Shown here: positions 12,951-26,567 of the stretch, piece by piece
Numbering within the stretch: position 1 is the first letter of the stretch
Layout of the letters: the number at the start of each line of letters is the position of its first letter
Assembly: GCA_012295275.1 (NCBI GenBank)
Contig: CM022665.1
Span: forward strand, 28,858,446 to 28,922,445
Direction of reading: 5' to 3'
Length of the DNA stretch: 64,000 nucleotides
Source: Chrysomallon squamiferum
Lineage: Eukaryota > Mollusca > Gastropoda > Neomphalida > Peltospiridae
Made by a program: the position numbers and the translations under genes
Notes under the pieces: model-generated
The model's input: only the letters and a program-made list of their open reading frames with translations
What the model was told of the DNA's origin: nothing
The model's database searches: none

Positions 12951-13675
12951 CACATACATACTTACACCAAAAAAAAAAAAATATATATGTATTTAAAAAA
13001 ACTAAGAAAAAAAAAAAGAAGAAAAAATATTAAAATAAATTGACTTGTCAATGTTGATAGGTAAAATGTGCAACAAAAGGCTATTCGAGTTCGCTGATGG
13101 ATGATTCCTGAAGTCTATGATACATCTGACAGAACACCTAAAACTGCACAGTCAAGCTGCAAATATTCTACGTACGCCAATTCTTCAGTGAAACACGCTC
13201 TGTGTCATAACAGAACTAGTTAAATAGCCTAATTCATCTACATTCGAGGATTTTGTGGCAGGATTTTAAAAAAGCTCTGAAAACCTATGAAAACAGACAA
13301 GATTAACAACATCACTGTTTTACCGCTTCTTGTTTTTACTAAAAAAAATCTTTTTAAAGACTGTCAGAATACTGGCACCCAGACTGCAGAAAAACATGAA
13401 TAATTGTGAGGAGGTCGGAATAGGATAATAGACTTTAAAGACGTCATCGTTAAGAATAATTAGGAAAATTTACTGAATGTCTGTAGATAGAATGTGGAGA
13501 ATGGGACGCTAGTCATCTAATGTTATCCATTTTTTAACATACTTGAAACATTTCCCTCTTTTTCGCAGATGACAAATCAGTTAGCAAAAAAGTTTAGCAA
13601 ACAGTATTACATAAATCTTTCGAAGAGCTAATGAATAATTCAGTTATGTCAGCTAACTATAAAACAAAGACATGA

Positions 13676-13798
<123 letters not shown>

Positions 13799-15031
13799 TG
13801 AAGACAGCTATAGAGTAACTCATCAAGGAACCACGAAAACACAAGAAATTTTCACAATTTATACCAAGATAAAGCAAACATCCGTGAGACAGAATTAACC
13901 AAGTATTCTGATAAAAAATAATATTCACCAGTAATGCACCCACGCACATACATATTCATACATACATGTGCACTTCTGAGTGAGTGATAATATCTATATA
14001 TGTATGTATGCAGTTGCTAACGGATTAATATTCTAATTAGCTGTTGTTAGATACAATACTTATGTGCTGAACAGATCGGAAAAACAGTAGGAAGATCAAT
14101 AAAAGAAGAGAAGACATAACATCGATGTTTGGAGTAGGCCGCAGATTGTTTCTGTAGAAACAATTTACCTGTGATATATATATTTATGGGGGTATGTGTG
14201 TGTGGGAGTGTGTGAATATTTATGTATGTATGTGTGCTTATTTGTTTGTATATGTATGTTTAATTTTGCATTATGTATGAATGGATCGTGCCGTAATGAT
14301 ATACTTAACTATAATTTGACATACGTAACGAATTGTTTTGTGTGATTATTAAATTATTTTACCAAGAAGACAATAAATGTATCAAAACACATTCATTCCT
14401 ACGATCATACAAAGCGAATACACGCTGATACAATTAAACGATTAAAACGATACATTTTTCTCTACCTTCTCCCTCAGGTTTGCTCGCTTTCACGAACAGC
14501 GACAACTGTGTCTGTAATAATGTTAAGTACTACACTAACGAGAGTACGACCGCTAGAGGCGATCTTGTTGGCGGTCTGTATGGTATGTAAAGGAGCAACA
14601 AAACGCCTCTAACATATTCACTTCATTATTTCGCTGTTGTCTCAGCTGCTGCTCGGAATGACAGTCAGTTACAGCAATTTACTGCACAACAGCGCTCGTT
14701 GTACTTGATCACCGACATCTTCTTTTCAATAGATTTTTCTAAAAACGACCAGCAGTTGTTACTCTGAATGTTTATACTGATTTGAAAACGGTGCAGTCTC
14801 GTTTGAAAGCATTTAGAATGAATGCAAGAATGTTTCGAGAAATTTACAGAGATTTTAAAGGTTAAGTTTTGTGATAATTTATGGTTCATTTGAATAATGG
14901 TTTAAATACGTTTTGTACTCTTCCACGTTGTTGTTAGGTTGGTTTTAATTAACGACTGATCATTATTAATAACGTGTATTACGAAACAACGAAAAAGGAT
15001 GAGTGAAAGCTGACATTAATACACTCGGAGT

Positions 15032-15034
15032 AAC

Positions 15035-15072
<38 letters not shown>
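15032..15072. repeat. (AAT)n microsatellite
   Basis: About 13 AAT units. Confidence 0.9.
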
Positions 15073-15075
<3 letters not shown>

Positions 15076-15390
15076 CATAACTCTAAGAAATGCACAAAAA
15101 TAATTTTAAAAAAGAAGAAGAAAAAAAAATGAAAACAAACCCCTCCAAAAAGAACCGAACTTTGATGTGACAAACATATCGTTTAAGAAACTGTGTTATC
15201 TTCTTGGTTTCTTATACATTTTATTTACAAATTAGCAATAAATACAATATAAATTATTAAATTATTCTTATGCATGTATTTAAACATAATGGTGGTGAAA
15301 TTAAATGAAACTGTATTAATTTTTAGGGTTTTTTTTAATTAAAAAAAGGCACACACGAAGCCCAAAACATAAGTCATCATTAAAAATATT

Positions 15391-15776
15391 TGTGTGGCGG
15401 CATAGGATAACCAGTCACATGGTGAAAATGATCAAAACTCAGGTTTTAGTGGAATAAGATAAACCACATTCTGCATATCTGTGATATGCAATGCATGGTT
15501 GTGATGATGTCAGAGATTTTAGATGAATCTTGGCAAAATAAGTGTGCATAATTTTAGCATAATTTAGTTAATTAAGATTTTGACAGGTTACAGAAAGAAC
15601 ACGTTTTATGGACTGATTTCAGTAAAACACATGTATAAACATGAAAATCGGGATGTTTTCAAAACTATTTATGGTGAAAAACAAAACTGATCTATTGATG
15701 CACTGGACTGCATTAATAGCTGTAACTCAGTATTACATTACGCGACATCAAACTGGTTATCCTATGCTACCACACA
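15391..15776. mobile_element. Non-autonomous inverted-repeat element (MITE-like)
   Basis: The left end tgtgtggcggcataggataa (continuing ccagt) is repeated as its reverse complement at the right end, where 15752-15776 reads as tgtgtggtagcataggataa plus ccagt. Arms are about 25 bp with two mismatches and enclose about 335 bp of non-coding DNA. No transposase fragment and no clear target-site duplication were recognised, so the superfamily is unknown. Confidence 0.65.
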
Positions 15777-16606
15777 TTTTTGCTTGTTATTTATTTATTT
15801 TTCTTTTTTTTTAAAAACGAAATATTTTTTACGTTGTATAATACAAGTAAAAAAAGTATCAGATACAGATCTTTTGAAACTATCATTCTCGCTTTCACAT
15901 TATTAGTTTTCTAAATATTTAAACCCTTCTTTCAAACATAGATCACCACAGACTTTTTTTTTTTTTTTTTTTGGTCTTTTAGCATAATATACCCTGCTTA
16001 AAATCGTAGCATTTCAGCATCTGCTTGAGTGCGTTATCAAATAGAACTATCAACATACCTCACAAACGGAACTAATTGTGTGGGTTAACGAGGTAAATTC
16101 GAGTACTAAAACACGTCATGAACATAAGCCGTTCGTTTGAAGCTCGTGTTTTAGGCATGTATGTAGTATTTCGCAAAAGAAACAGACTATTTTTTCTTTG
16201 TTTTCAAAAGGCTGTTTTCATTCCTGTGTGAGACTTACTGTACCATGCGAACTAAAAGTCATTAACACTGCACTCTTTCCTCCCTCGAAAACAATTCTTT
16301 ATACCTGTCAGTCGTGTCATTGTGACACCGGCTTCAGCTGCGAAGGTTTTTTTTTTTGTTGTTGTTGTTGTTGTTCGGCGAGTTCTACTAATTCTACATT
16401 AAACACGTAGTTAATCACAGGCGCGTATCAGTGCTCGCTCAACATCTACGCATGCGCGTATCTGTTTTCGCATATCTGTGCATACACATTTAGATAATAT
16501 AATATAATATAATATATGTATTGAGGATGTGTGTGTGGTGTGTGTGTGTGTATGTGTGTGTGCAAACACACACGTGCATATAATTATGTGTATGTATGTA
16601 TGTTTG

Positions 16607-16607
<1 letters not shown>

Positions 16608-16659
<52 letters not shown>
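16608..16659. repeat. (GT)n microsatellite
   Basis: About 25 GT units; further interrupted TG/CA tracts lie at 16525-16575. Confidence 0.9.
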
Positions 16660-16660
<1 letters not shown>

Positions 16661-16860
16661 ACGTGGATGGCGGTGTATGTATATAGAACGTTTGTACGTG
16701 TATGTTTGTATGTGTATGTTTATGTTTATAAATCTAATAGAGGCCGGTTCGCACAACATACACATTTAAATAATATAATACGTAAGATACATATGATGCA
16801 TGGGAAAAACAAATTTCCCCTTCATTTTATCATGGTGTCATTTCGTTTACAGAAACATAA

Positions 16861-16893
<33 letters not shown>

Positions 16894-17096
16894 TATTTTA
16901 CCAAAGATAGCTTCTCAAATGATTTGCTCAGCCTGTTTTTTTTTTTTTTTTAATTACCTTTTCTCTATGAAATAACTTTAAGATAAATAAAATTAAAGGC
17001 GACATTTCTCTATAAAATTTCACTTAAAAAGATTTCACATGCTAAGAGCAAGATGTATTCAGAAATATAGCTCTAAACGGCCACTTGATAATCCAA

Positions 17097-17098
17097 AA

Positions 17099-17152
<54 letters not shown>

Positions 17153-17165
17153 AATAAATAAATGA
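17097..17165. repeat. (AAT)n(AAAT)n microsatellite
   Basis: About 15 AAT units followed by AAAT units. Confidence 0.9.
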
Positions 17166-18166
17166 ATAAATAAAACGTAAAATAAAAGTAAGAATTTACA
17201 TCATACTGGGTTGGCATTAAGACGGCTTAAAAAATTATTTATTTGTCAAAACAATGTTTATCAGTATAAATTCAAATAAAAATAATAATAGAAGTCAGAC
17301 TCTTTTTAGAACCAACAAACAAAACTAACGTGAAAATGGGCAAAGGTTATAAAAATAAATAACCCCATTCTGCTACAGACTGTGTTATCGGAAGCACTGA
17401 GTTTTATTTTTGCCCGTTATCCTTTAATTAACAACAAAATATAAACGTGCTCTAAACTGCCGATGGGGAATGTTTCCACTTTGCAAAGAAAACGACGCGA
17501 GTGAGCTCGCAGCGAACAACCTTGTGTAAGGTCTCACGAAACAATTCCGGGATCGCCCGATTGACAGCGGGATTTGGCGTTACGGATTATTCGCACGATT
17601 AGGACGCATAACTGCGTCCAAAATGGCATTTTCTCTTGGCTTGGCTTTTCATCTTATTTATTGGGTATGTCAGGAACACATCGTCTCGACAATCCGCAGC
17701 CGCCGGGAATTCAGCTAGAAGTGTGTTCCATGTGTTTTCTTTTCGCCAATTCACCCCCGTTGTGCAAACACAGCCGAGCTGAGTTACTCTAGCGTGTTCT
17801 GAAAACTCTTTGAGTGAGTGCGTACACCGAATTTCAAAACGACTTATCTCAGTAGCATTCAAAATTTAAACAATGTTCTGGTCACCGCCTTTGAATGATG
17901 TAAGGGTAAAACAGACTGAGTTCAGTCACTCAAAAATGACCACGTGTATGTTTACATATCTTTTTCAAGTCACGAATGCACCCAGCCACGTTTTCTGAAG
18001 GTTGGGGCAAGTTTGTAAAAAAAAAAAAAAAAAAAAGGAATTACTGATACAAGCTTTGAAAGGAAAAAATATATCAGAAAGAGAATAATTAACAGCCGCT
18101 AAAAATTACAATAAAATTACAATCTCACCTACACTACAACAACGACAATACCTTGAAAGAGCAACA

Positions 18167-18167
<1 letters not shown>

Positions 18168-18211
<44 letters not shown>

Positions 18212-18267
18212 TAAAAATAATAATAATAATAATAATAATAATAAAGTAATAAATAATAATAATAATA

Positions 18268-18303
<36 letters not shown>

Positions 18304-18315
18304 GTAATAAATAAA

Positions 18316-18346
<31 letters not shown>

Positions 18347-18347
18347 C
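18168..18347. repeat. (AAT)n tract, interrupted
   Basis: 180 bp of AAT units with AAAT and aagtaa interruptions. Apparent Ile/Tyr/Leu-rich reading frames here are artefacts of the repeat. Confidence 0.9.
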
Positions 18348-19189
18348 ACCTAAAAAGGAAAATCGAACAAAAAGAGGAGAAAGCATAGAACAAAAAACAG
18401 GAAAACAAAAGAAAAGCAACGAAGCAAAGAAGTTCAGTGAAGTTAACAAAATCAAAGAAACAAAACAAATGACAACAAGTGGATAAAATGAACTAAATAC
18501 AGAAACTCGACGCTAACACTTCGTGCTGATTATAAAATGTGTGTGGTTGTATGTTCAGCAGTAACGTCTGTGTGCTGTTATCGTTTCGTGATTACTCGTT
18601 GAACTGGTATTTTCTGGTTGGCTGAAATAATTAAACTTCGTCTCTGGAACTTTTCTCTGTGACACTGGCTCAGGCTTCTAATTACCTGGCACGTGTGACC
18701 CTATATACAGTAGATCATTAGAGATATGAAATTCAAATTTTTTATCTGTCGCTATTTATTATTATTTTTCTTTAATGTAAATATAATTATTGCAATTTGC
18801 AAACTGTGGATACCGTACTCTCTCTCTGATAAGCGCTAGCCTCCAACACCACTCTCAATATTTAACTCTTTTAGCGCAAAAAAAAAAAAATAAATAAGAA
18901 AAAGAAAAAAGAAACATTATCTAACTAGTGAAAGCAACTTTGAGGATGAGTTTCATCATAAATAATTTTTAGTAAAATAGATCTTCACTTCTTATAACCT
19001 CATCAAGATCTCTTTTCTTTACAAGATATGTCAAATGACGACGTCATCGTCTGCCATTTACGTAGTTACGTAGATGTACTTTCTTAAGTAAACTAGATAC
19101 TTCCACTATGACTTTTATTTTAACATATTAACATGCTTATATCAACAGTTTCTACTGTTTCAGAGTTAATCTTTAAAGCTCTAAGCCGA

Positions 19190-19192
<3 letters not shown>

Positions 19193-19280
<88 letters not shown>

Positions 19281-19308
19281 CTTATCTACCAATATGTGAG
19301 AGAGAGAA
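19193..19308. repeat. (CA)n(GA)n compound microsatellite with leader
   Basis: About 20 CA and 22 GA units, followed by aatgcttatctaccaatatg, which is the approximate reverse complement of the leader at 12626-12655. Confidence 0.85.
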
Positions 19309-21610
19309 TAACAACTACAACAATAATAATGATGTAACGGTTCCTCGCTTTTACGAAAAATTATTTATAATGAAACTCATCGTCAAAGTTGTTTTCACTA
19401 GATAGATAATGTTTCTTTTTTCTTTTTCTTATTTCTCTTTGTTTCGTTGTTGCTGCTGCTGAAAAGCTGGGCTCGCCCTAGTAATAAATTTGGACCCGCC
19501 ACCGTATGCATGCACCTGTGTAATTTTGTCTCTGTGATATATTATACAGTAAAACGTGATAAAATATTTCTTTTCTATATTTTCACTATCAGTTTGCGAA
19601 TTTATTCAATTATATGCAAACAAGAGCGTTTTGGTAAGCCTCGTTAGTCTCAAACAAACCTTGAACGTTTGCAATTCAGATGCAAATGGTGTTTTTATTG
19701 ATGACAAAATAAACACTACCACTTATCTCTGTTTTTAGGATTATTTCGTAGATAGGAAGTCGCAATCGCAGCCCAGACCATCATTTATAGATATGTAGAT
19801 GTAGTTTTCGTCCATGCAGGGTCAAAGGTTGGCGCGTGCCTTCGCTGATACCAACGTATTTCAGATAACTAGCTGATTAAAGCAGACGAACAAATTATAA
19901 TTAATTGCTAGGACGTCAATGTCTGCGTGTAATTTTTTTTTTTCATCTGTTACTTGTGCTTCTTACGTTTATGTGTATCAGAACAAACAAAATACACCTC
20001 CCAACCCAAGAAATAAATAAAATTAATACATAATAATAACAAAAATAATAGATAAAATAATAAAACCTCTCAAACGCCCCCCTCAAAGAATTAAAAAATA
20101 CAGAATAATAATAATAATAATAAAAAACAAAAAACAAAAAAAAAAAAACTCAAAAAAGAGAATAAACAAAAACAAAAAACCATAAAAAACAAGAAAATGT
20201 TCATAAGGAATATATATAAAAAAGAAGAAGAAGAAGAAAAAAAAACCCCAGAAAATAAAGAAACAACAATATAATGAAGTAATGTTCACAATGCGTTTAC
20301 TGCGTCAAACATTACGTACGTATGTTACTTATGAATGTATAATAGTTTATTAATACATAGATTCTTTTGTGAAGAATATATGCGCGACGATTTCTCTTTT
20401 CACTGAATACTGACACAGATATAATACACCAATGCTGTGAGACGTCATATGTGTTTATCACAAAAGTAAATCATGGCTTTATTGTTTACTGACATAGATT
20501 AACATTTAATCCACTAGTGACTTTTGAACCACTTTCTTATGGCCGCCAGTTTGGAGACGAAACACAATTTCGTTCTCTCAGTTATTTTTCTTTTTTGATC
20601 ACAATAGATTAGTTATTAATTTTTTTCATCGGTTACTGAAAAGGCCCATTGGTTTACAAAATAGCATGGCGGCGTTAAGAATTCACCATGGATATCACTG
20701 AATGACGCAGTCGTTTGATGGGTCATTGGAACAGTTAATATAAATTTAATCATAATTCACACATTTTTGGGGAATCACCATGTGATCTAAAGAGTTCTTT
20801 CAACTCTCACAACTAGTGAATTATCTGCTTGAACAAATGCTCAAACGTAGTTAGCAAGGTAAAAGACCGACTCGTTAGATTATCATTTAATGCGACTGAA
20901 AACTGGATTGAAATCTGGACTGAAAAGGAAATACCAGGAGTTCGATCCTGCGCTTCCATAGCAAACACGACTTTGAGACATAATAGAAGTCGGCAAGGCG
21001 ATCGCTTCCAGACAGAAAGAACGCAAACTATTAAATATTTCACGAGAACTTTATGAACTGAAAGTAAGTCCGAATCTCTTTGTTATTTACAGCTAAGCCT
21101 GCTGATCCATTGTAAACTGCACTTATAAAAAGATTTTACGACAATCGTAGCCTCTTAATGTACAGAGCTGGACTGTCCTGTTAGAAAATAAAGATAAATC
21201 ATGTCACCGCTCAAAGTGTGCAGTGGCTGTCTGCGTAAATAACGTCAACGCTCTAATTTATGACCAGCGAAGGTGACATTAAACATTTATTGATAATTAA
21301 TTTTCTTATCACTGCAGCTAAAAAACAAACAGGTAAGGTTTATGTTTTGTTTTCATGAGTGTTGTTTCTTTTGTTTTTAATGCCAGTAATCAAATAAAAC
21401 TCGAGGTGTTACCACTGTGGTTTCAGTTCTTTTTTTTGTTTCTTTTTTTTTTTTTTTTTTTTTTTTGTGGTTTTATATAGAAGTAGTGTATTATGTTTTA
21501 AAACTGCGTTCATGTATCTATAAAAAAATATATTAAAATATGACAAAATGTGATAAATATTAATATAGGCCCAATACAGATACAGAAAATACTTAAATAA
21601 ATGTACATGT

Positions 21611-21673
21611 ATTATTATTATTATTATTGTTATTATTATTATTATTATTATTAACATTATTATTATTATTATT

Positions 21674-21724
<51 letters not shown>

Positions 21725-21740
21725 ATTATTATTATTATTA
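21611..21740. repeat. (ATT)n(GTT)n(ATT)n compound microsatellite
   Basis: ATT units, a core of about 16 GTT units, then ATT units again. Confidence 0.9.
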
Positions 21741-22832
21741 AGAGAGGTAATGCTATGGTTGAAAAGAAATAGTTTATAAAATATTTAATCTCTGTTTTGT
21801 ATTCAACATTTAAAAAAAATATAGACGATAATTTTAAATAACTTTATAGATAAAACGATGTAAAAAAATAAAGATAAAAAGAAAAAAGATAAAAAATCTC
21901 TGATAACATTACTGAAGACTACTTTAGTGCATTTTAAGCTAATTAAAATATTTTCTTTTCCTGTTTTATATCGTGATTTAGATACAGTCATATGGCGGAT
22001 ATGCAAACAGAAAACCGCAAATCCAAACCGAATTGTATTTACAGACATACTCATACATTTCAACATGGAAAATTTCATACTGTTTACATACAGTGTTCAC
22101 ATAGTAATGTAGTAAATACAGGAACATTCATACATACGTTAATATTTAAATTAGGCACATGCAAAAATAATTTACTTTATAGTAGACAAATATTTACACT
22201 TACTTATACGCAGTCATATATTTTATTCAAATACACAAACAGACATATTATTATTTAGAAGACCAGTTTGCTTTACACGCTTACAGACACACTCAGATAT
22301 ATTCTAAAAACTTTTATTTTTTATTTTTTATTTATTTAATACATATTTGAATTATGTCACACTTTATAAACACTGACCAAAGAAAAGAAAAGTTATGAAA
22401 ACTGTAGACGCAGGCAGACGAAATTTTGTTTCCCACGAAACGATCTTTCAACACTGAAGTAGAAGTATTACTTTGATTAGCAATTTAACAATGGGCAGAG
22501 TGCATTCTTGTGGGTATTTATGTTGCCAAGTTCATCAACTCTTTGCTACTTATATTCCTCAGAAATCTTCCGAAAACAAATTTTCGTCATTTTTCAGAGT
22601 GTTTTGCCAACAATAAAGCATGCCAGTGAAAACGAAATAATTTCGCGGTCATAGCTGACAAACTCATTACAACACGAGAAACAGTCTACGGTTTGGGATG
22701 GGTTGAATCTTGGTTCGATAGTCGAAAAGAATTCTTTTCTCTCGCTGACAAATGCGGAAAATGCCTAGCCGGAATAGTGTGGCATTGATGAAACAAGATC
22801 AGAGGGAGATAAGGGGAAACCCGTGCGCGGGG

Positions 22833-22840
22833 TATATATT
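22833..22840 (+). promoter_or_regulatory. Candidate TATA box of FAM181
   Basis: TATATATT sits directly after a GC-rich gcgcgggg stretch, 114-121 bp upstream of the FAM181 ATG. A start site about 30 bp downstream would give a 5' UTR near 90 nt with no intron. An alternative is that tatcttgcag at 22931-22940 is a 3' splice site and the 5' UTR is split. Confidence 0.45.
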
Positions 22841-22953
22841 TTTGTTTGTTTTGACACTTTCCAATTCGCGTACCGAAGATAGCCGAGAAGCCAAACACGG
22901 CATAACAGGCATTTTAACATTCTTGTTAATTATCTTGCAGAGAAAGGCTCGTC

Positions 22954-24195
22954 ATGACTTCTGGTGTTCAGGCTGTGTGTGCATTGACAAGAGACCGCCG
23001 AGTAAAGAGTAAACATCTGTTCTCCGCTCAGTGCAGAAGTCAAAAACGAGAGGCGGGAGCAAGCGCATGCAGAGAAAACGCAGACGACACTCGGTTGAGC
23101 TACGATCCGGAAGGCGATACTCGCGTAACAGATCTCCTGCAATTTGTTAATCTGATATCAAGTGATATAAAAACTGCTCTTAGTCGATCACCCAGATCAA
23201 AACGCAACGTAGACCACAAGAAATATCTTGAACGACAGTTACTGCGGCTTACAAGTGTCCCAGCGGGATCTTTTGTTCTTCGTAATATTGAATCACCGCA
23301 CAATAAATGTGACAGTCTCTTGACACAGTGCGAGACTGACAGTGATTATGAGATGCTGGATGAAGTGACGACATACAAAGACATCAAAGAGTTAAAATCA
23401 AAAGGCGTTGAAAACACTTGGCAGGAAACGAAGATGCTTAATGATACAGGTGCGATACAAGGGACAGAAGTGTGTAAACAAGATGTGTTCATGGGAACAT
23501 CGAGGATAGGAGAAGGAACTGTAAGTGAAAAGTGTACAGAACATTCTTTGAACAAAAATCAAAAGTTTTGTTTGCCCGAATTGACGCAAAATCATTTTCA
23601 AAAGCAATCGTCGCATCTAAAAAGGATGTACTCGTCTACAACATGTTATGGAGCAGCCACTTTGTGCTCGAGCGATTCGTTTCAGAAACAAGAGGTACCC
23701 TTAAGACAGAGACAACTTCCTGCGTCATTCTGGCAGGAACCGAACGTTCCAAGATTTCAGTTTGAAAATCCTTATTTTCACGGATTATATTTCAATCTGC
23801 ACGAACAGACTCAGTCATACAAAGCTTTTCTGGAAAGGCTTCAAACGGCTCAACGCTACAGATTCGATAATGTTGGCAGCAGCCAATTTCCAATCACTGA
23901 CTTTCTTTACCATAAATACGGTATAAAAGACAGCGTAAATTCGTATCCACCTAACGACTTTTTAACACCATCTTATCGGCTACCTGCTGATTTCAAAACA
24001 GTAAGTGGTTTCTCTGCTCCTTCTGGGACGCCGGCCGTTCACCCTTATGCCGAAACGTTAGTTTTGCCGAATAGAAATTGGGATTTTTTTCTGGGAAAAT
24101 TACCTTCTGCCTATGACGCTTTGCATCCTGCTGTTTGGAAACCAGTAGCAACAAAAACATCGCACCTAAACAGATATCATCCCTTCCGGGAGTGA
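22954..24195 (+). CDS. FAM181: FAM181 family protein with YAP-like TEAD-binding loop
   Basis: A single-exon ORF of 413 aa. Two blocks identify the family. Residues 57-98 hold RVTDLLQFVNLISSDIKTAL then RNVDHKKYLERQLLR, matching the N-terminal FAM181 signature (DLL-FVNLASSDIKAALD, VDHRKYLQKQLKR). Residues 250-263, LRQRQLPASFWQEP, match the MRKRQLPASFWEEP block of vertebrate FAM181A. That block resembles the omega-loop of YAP/TAZ, and FAM181A/B are reported TEAD interactors through it. The region between is low in conservation and Ser/Thr/Gln-rich; the C-terminal third is rich in aromatic residues and Pro, with no recognised domain. Vertebrate FAM181 genes also have one coding exon. A likely role is nuclear modulation of TEAD-driven (Hippo) transcription, inferred from the motif. 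A candidate AATAAA lies at 24424. Confidence 0.88.
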   Translation: MTSGVQAVCALTRDRRVKSKHLFSAQCRSQKREAGASACRENADDTRLSYDPEGDTRVTDLLQFVNLISSDIKTALSRSPRSKRNVDHKKYLERQLLRLTSVPAGSFVLRNIESPHNKCDSLLTQCETDSDYEMLDEVTTYKDIKELKSKGVENTWQETKMLNDTGAIQGTEVCKQDVFMGTSRIGEGTVSEKCTEHSLNKNQKFCLPELTQNHFQKQSSHLKRMYSSTTCYGAATLCSSDSFQKQEVPLRQRQLPASFWQEPNVPRFQFENPYFHGLYFNLHEQTQSYKAFLERLQTAQRYRFDNVGSSQFPITDFLYHKYGIKDSVNSYPPNDFLTPSYRLPADFKTVSGFSAPSGTPAVHPYAETLVLPNRNWDFFLGKLPSAYDALHPAVWKPVATKTSHLNRYHPFRE

Positions 24196-24746
24196 TCGTA
24201 AATTTCCATTACAACATTCATACGATCTGTTCTGTGGATTTTGTAAAACTACTTACGTTATTTATGTAACTCATAGGTAGTGTTGTTGTGCTAGATTAGT
24301 AAATTATTCAGTTATACTACAGAATTTTTAAATTTGTGGTTTTTATATAACTATATTAGTTAACAAATATTTTATATGTTTTTTTTTTACATTAAGCTAT
24401 AGTTAAATATTATTTAAGGAAAAATAAAAATAACAATTTTATAAAGAAGTCTATATTATGTTATAAAGATATTTGTGTTACAGATTTGTTCTTTTTTTCA
24501 CTTCAGCAATAATTTTATTCATGTATATTTAATTTATGAAAACATAAATTTTGTTCCTAAATAAAATAGTATTTTAATTTTTGTAAATAGTAATTTGAAT
24601 ATAATTATTTTCGAACATTTCCTAATAACATTTACATTAAATGTTACCAGTTACCGTTTTTTATAAACATTTTTTCATATATACCATTTTTTTAATATAA
24701 ATTTAGTTTTTTATTTAAATATCCTTATTAGCATTCTTGTACTTCG

Positions 24747-24797
<51 letters not shown>

Positions 24798-25222
24798 GAT
24801 TATGATTATCATCATCATTGTTATTATTAACAGTAATTAACTGCAGATTTATTTTTGTAATGCTTAACGTTCATTATAATAAAACAAAATTATATATGTA
24901 ATCATAGTCGCATAATATTATTACCACCTTGTTAATCATTAGAATTGTTAAGAACCTAAGAATATTCATATACGTTATGTGTTTAAGTCATATTTAGGAA
25001 AAATGAGTAATTTGAACCATTTTTATAATAAAGCATTTTTTACATTTTTGTTGTTATAAATAATTTTAGTTACTATTATTTTGTTTGTGCATGTTGAGTT
25101 GAATAAACATCCCTTCAGGGTATATCTATTTCTAATGTGTATTTGTATGCGCGTATAATGATAATGAAACGCACACAGACACAGACACACACGTGTGTGG
25201 TGGGTATATTGTGTTTATTTTG

Positions 25223-25253
<31 letters not shown>

Positions 25254-25643
25254 TTGATTTATAGTCTTCTGAAAATAAAATACACTCCACTGTATAATCT
25301 TCAAACAGTAAAGAATTATAAATGGTTTTAAATAGTTTTAAATCAACATAATCTGTACTGGTGTATTTTAAGTTGAGGAATTATCATTTTACATCAAAGG
25401 AGAATTACTCCTACATTTCTCTTTTAATATTAAATTAATAAATGTATGAAAAAAGTCACAGAAACCGTACTCTACAATCTTACTTTTTTCTTCATTCCAT
25501 TATGTTTTTCTTTCATTTTTCACCTTCATCTTTCTTTTGTTTTTAATTTTGTTGTTGTTATATATTTCTAAAAATAAATGAATCGTATTAACCAAGATGT
25601 GTAATTCTAAGTGTGCAAATAATAATAATAATAATAATAATAA

Positions 25644-25707
<64 letters not shown>

Positions 25708-26105
25708 CTTAGCTAAAACACTTAAATATTATAATTTTACCGTTTTTATTTATGAAGATATTATTTAGATTTCTGGAGGTAGCGAGCACTTGATTAAACA
25801 ACTAATGCAATTACTGTGGGTGATATAACATGGAATTAGTTTCGTTACCAAGAAAGACGATACAGGTCAGCAAAACTCTGGTGTACCCACCCTTTAACCT
25901 CGCTTAGTTATTATCAGACTGTTGACTGCTTATTTAGACAGTCTAAGATGGTTGACTAAAGTTGAATTTATAAAATTTTATATATATGTGTGTGTGTGTG
26001 TAATTTATTTATTTATTTTTTTAATTAACAAATATGGGATTAGTTGCCCTGAAAAAAGATTTAAAGAAAAATAAAAACATCTACCTAACATATAATAAAT
26101 AAATA

Positions 26106-26173
<68 letters not shown>

Positions 26174-26519
26174 GGGTGAAAAACAATTTAAAATAAATTA
26201 GAAAAATAACAACAACAACAACAACAAAAAAAACCACCTGACTTTAGTACAAATCTTAAAAAAATAAAAAATAAAAAAGTTGGTCATTGTCAGCTATGTG
26301 GTCATCATAAGCATAACTTTTTTAATCATTAATATTACTGTCAACATACACGATATCAAAAGGGAAAGAGCCATATCGTTCTTTACATTTCTAGATTTTT
26401 TTATACAGAAAGTGAATATGTTTAGCTTAATCAGGTTTTTCTTTCACTTGGAATTTTATTTCTTCGTTATTTGAAAGTAATCAGTGCAAACACAAAGTAA
26501 ATAATTAATATAATATTGC

Positions 26520-26567
<48 letters not shown>

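Noticed and set aside
17623-17664. ATG followed by a hydrophobic stretch and a gtatgt donor-like site
   Set aside because: Only about 14 codons, with no downstream exon found; a chance combination is likely.
18106-18468. Hydrophobic Tyr/Leu/Ile-rich minus-strand ORFs that look like membrane proteins
   Set aside because: They are three frames of an (AAT)n tract, with no complexity outside it.
20940-20965. tRNA-like B-box (gttcgatcc)
   Set aside because: No matching A-box, and the flanks do not give a 5-bp T-stem or an acceptor stem.
20829-21056. 75-codon plus-strand ORF upstream of FAM181
   Set aside because: No family recognised, low complexity of evidence, and minus-strand ORFs of equal length overlap it.
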